The notes under the pieces were generated by a model. It searched no databases. It had not been told where the DNA came from and was given only the letters and a program-made list of their open reading frames with translations. The translations under genes were made by a program, and so were the position numbers. From Corbicula japonica (taxonomy: Eukaryota > Mollusca > Bivalvia > Venerida > Cyrenidae), in contig JAZAYU010000005.1 of the NCBI GenBank assembly GCA_038501625.1, forward strand, positions 12,363,484-12,427,483: a DNA stretch of 64,000 nt. The letters run 5' to 3'. Shown one piece after another: positions 60,964 through 64,000 of this stretch (its first letter is position 1; the number at the start of each line of letters is the position of its first letter).

Positions 60964-63900
60964 ATGGTATTTTTTTCAAACAAAATAATCATGGCGTTTA
61001 AAATAAAAGGAAACATTTTAACTCCCAGGCTATCTTCTGCGTCTTCTGTCCATATTCCGGCTAAATTAAATACTTTCAAATACATGCAACCGTCAATTTG
61101 TTTATCTCCAATAAATTTATCTTCGGCTACTTCCGTCAATGTGACCATTTTGCAAAGTGCACAATGTACCCATTTATTTAAAAATAATTTAAAAATAAAA
61201 TTGTCACCTATCAAATCTCATATTCTTAAAAAATATAACATTTCCACGCCTATAAAACTAAACGACGGAAGACGCAGATCGTATCCTTTAATATACAAGT
61301 GTAATTTAAAGAGGTGTAGGTGCTGTAGTTTTTAGCTCAACTGAGCACTTGTGCTCATGGTGAGCTTTTAGGATCACTCTGTGTCCGTTGTGCGTCGTGC
61401 GTCGTGCGTCGTGCGTCGTCAATTTTTGCTTTAAACAACATCTCCTCTTAAACCCCTGGGCCAAACTTGATGAAACTTGCCACAAATGTTCCTTGCATGA
61501 AGCTCTTCCAAAGTTGTTCAAAGAAATCAATTCCATGCAGAACTCTGGTTGCCATGGCAACCGAAAGGAAAAACTTTAAAAATCTTCTTCTCTGAAACCA
61601 CAAGGCCTAGAGCTTAGATATTTGGCATTTAGCACCCTCTAGTGAAACTCTACAAAGATTGTTCAAATTATTTTCCTGGGGTCAAAATTGGCCCCGCCCT
61701 GGGGTTTTTCGTTTTTCTTCTTTTAAATTCTGTTTTTAACCTTTGATTTTCTACAGTTATCAACCAGATTTTGACACAAACTTTATACCATCTTAAAATT
61801 CAATTTTTCCTGAACAATTCATACACTGGTTGTTCAGTGATAAAATTAAAAACAAAAATTTTAGTAGCAGAGTGAAAATTTCAAGTGACAAAATTCCAAT
61901 ATTTCTACCAGTCTTAAACTATATTTAGGTTCAATGTAAGGTGTTATTATATTGCAGTACCACAGTATAGCTCTAGATGCTTGACAATGACCTAGTGAAC
62001 TTTGCTATTTAGATCTGTGTTATGCAATATTTAGAACTTTGCTCTGGAAGATTTTATACTGTAAATGTTGTCATTTTCTATGGATATTGACCAAATAAAC
62101 TTTCATACTTTATAGCTCTTTGCAAATCAGGCTTTTCTGAATATTTTATTCACTGTTTGTAAAACATATTTGTAGCACATTCTCAAAATGTTCAGACTAT
62201 ATTAGACACATTTTTTGCATGGGCGAACAGTGTGATCCAGATCGTCCAAGAACTAGGTCACTGTTACTAAAAATAGAATTTTCTTGTGAACACCCTAGCG
62301 GTCACAATTTTGCTTCGATTGTCATGAAACTTAGTCAGGACACATTTTGTTGCATGGGCGAACAGTGTAGATCCAGATCGTCCAAAAACTAGGTCACTGT
62401 TACTAAAAATAGAATTTTCTTGTGAACACCCTAGCAGACACAATTTTGCTTCGATTGTCATGAAACTTAGTCAGGACACATTTTGTTGCATGGGCGAACA
62501 GTGTAGATCCAGATCGTCCAAAAACTAGGTCACTGTTACTAAAAATAGAATTTTCTTGTGAACACCCTAGCAGACACAATTTTGCTTCGATTGTCATGAA
62601 ACTTAGTGAGGATGTTTGTCCCAATGATTTCTCGGATGAGTTCGAATATGGGTCATCTGGGTCCAAAAACTAGGTCACTGTAACTAAAAATATGATTTTC
62701 TTGTGAACACTCTAGCTGTCACATTTTTTCTCCGATTGTCATAAAACTTGGTAAGGATGTTTTTCTGAATGATATCTCGGAGGAGTTTGAATATGGGTCA
62801 TCTGGGTCCAAAAACAAGGTCACTGTTACTAAAAATATAATTTTCTTGTTAACACTCCAAGGGTCTCATTTTTGCTCTGATTGTCATGAGAGTTCATCAG
62901 GATGTTTGCTCCAATGATTTCTCAGACGAGTTTGAATATGGGTCATCTAGGTCCAAAAACAAGGTCACTGTTACTAAAAATAGAATTTTCTTGTAAACAC
63001 TCTAGGGATCACATTTTTCCTTCTATTGTCATGAAACTTTTGTCAGGATAGTTGTCCCAATGATTTTTCGGACAAGTTTGAATATGGGTAATCTGGGTCC
63101 AAAAACTAGGTCACTGTTACTAAAAAAAGAATTTTCTTGTGAACACTCTAGGGGTCACATTTTTGCTGCGATTGTCATGAAATTTGGTCAAAATGTATTT
63201 CCCAATGATTTCTCTGACAAGTTCAAATAGGAGTCATCTGGGTCCAAAAACTAGGTCATTGTTACTAAAAATAGAATTTTTCTTGTTAACACTAGGGGTC
63301 ACATTTTTGCTCAGATTGTCATGAAACTTAGTCAGGATGTTTGTCGCAATGATATCTCAGTTGAGTTTGAATATGAGTCATCTGGGTCCAAAAACTAGGT
63401 CACTGTTGCAAGAGACTATTGACTAAACTCAGGTGAGCGCTTTTAGGGCCATCATGGCCCTCTTGTTTAAAATGTAGCTCGACTATAAAATCAACTGTTA
63501 ATGGAAGAACTTTTTCAGTAAATATTAATTCAGATATTGATTAACAAACAGATAATATAATTTATGTTTTAACTTGAAACGCTTTAAATTGTGGCATTCA
63601 ATATGTAGGACAGACGGGACGCCCTTTAAAAAAACGTTTTAGTCAGCACTGTTCTAAAATACGAAACAATAATAAAATCAATACATATTTATATAAACAT
63701 TTTAAACAATCAGGCCATACTTTAAAACACGTTAGTATTCAACCTGTGGAAAAAATTATATTTGATAACAGTGCTTCAAGAGCATTTAAAATTAGAGCAA
63801 GACTTGTTTCAGAAGATAATTGGATAAAAAAAACTACAAACTCCTTATCCACTTGGTTTAAATGATAATATTTATCAAGAAGGCAACATTTCAAAAAACC

Positions 63901-64000
63901 CTGATTTTGACATTTTTGGATTGCTTCAAATACGAAAACGAAAATCGAGGTCACATGGGATAAGGACTAATGGTAACATCAAAAGAAAATCACGTGTTCA
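60964..64000 (+). pseudogene. Penelope-like GIY-YIG endonuclease region, split by a HINE
   Basis: The left part, 60964-61332, is open and ends YKCNLKRCRCCSF. The right part resumes at 63467 with LKCSSTIKSTVNGRTFSVNI, then CGIQYVGQTGRPLKKRFSQH and INTYLYKHFKQSGH: the GIY-YIG pattern (G-I-Q then Y-V-G, the following Arg, and a downstream His) preceded by the Cys-rich motif of Penelope-like endonucleases. The right part has two in-frame stops (TAA near 63541, TGA near 63574) and a frame change in the A run near 63826-63832, then runs on to the window end. The element is therefore decayed. It may belong with the RT fragment at 59500. Confidence 0.75.
61333..63466 (+). mobile_element. Helentron-like element, HINE family 4, copy b
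   Basis: The 5' end TAGCTCAACTGAGCACTTGT and about 390 bases after it match copy a at 31534. The 3' end, CTCAGGTGAGC, hairpin GGGCCATCATGGCCC and TCTTGT (63461-63466), is also shared. The interior differs: only one monomer of the copy-a type is present. After a 400-base spacer there is a second array of nine monomers, period about 137-153, each with CTAGGTCACTGTTACTAAAA, ATAGAATTTTCTTGTGAACA and TTGTCATGAAACTTAGTCAG. Flanking sequence rejoins in frame as part of the GIY-YIG gene. Confidence 0.85.

Overview
The window looks like nuclear DNA from a marine bivalve mollusc. It is AT-rich, has short exons bounded by GT-AG introns, and is crowded with non-autonomous transposons. The bivalve placement is inference, resting on the animal gene content (CEP192, ENY2, a TRIM-like gene) and on repeat types I associate with bivalves: palindromic MITEs, Helentron-like elements carrying tandem arrays, and a tRNA-headed SINE.

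Layout. (1) 1-47464, + strand: the 3' part of one large gene, CEP192/SPD-2, a centrosome scaffold. I can join 31 exons in one continuous reading frame, about 2060 codons, ending at a stop at 47462-47464. The 5' end of the gene lies outside the window. (2) The intron at 19795-35716 is about 15.9 kb. It holds two copies of one Helentron-like element, a third related array, and a complete gene on the opposite strand (29917-34454) for a RING-less B-box/coiled-coil/beta-propeller TRIM-like protein. That gene's reading frame is broken by an 11-base homopolymer. (3) 51609-54395, - strand: a complete five-exon ENY2 gene (SAGA deubiquitinase module and TREX-2 subunit), convergent with CEP192. (4) 54943-58823, + strand: the first six exons of a VPS4/katanin-like AAA ATPase, sharing a 547-bp divergent promoter region with ENY2. 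Its remaining exons are not visible. (5) About 59.3-64 kb: retroelement debris, namely a reverse-transcriptase C-terminal fragment and a decayed Penelope-like GIY-YIG endonuclease region split by a Helentron-like insertion.

Repeats dominate the non-coding sequence. Family A is a foldback MITE with TTAA ends (piggyBac-like), about 20 copies. Family B is a foldback MITE carrying CCAAT/ATTGG motifs. Family C has GGGGTTCC ends. There are also three TA-flanked MITEs and several Helentron-like elements (HINEs) whose interiors are arrays of roughly 140-170-bp monomers. Three nested insertions allow pre-insertion sites to be read: HINE into family A at a T|T site, HINE into the GIY-YIG reading frame at a T|T site, and family A into family A at TTAA.

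The cellular genes are single-copy housekeeping or regulatory genes. Apart from the ENY2/AAA divergent pair I see no operon-like or pathway cluster. The most unusual material is the repeat biology, plus a 69-bp palindrome next to a CEP192 splice acceptor. All exon limits come from reading splice sites and phases by eye.
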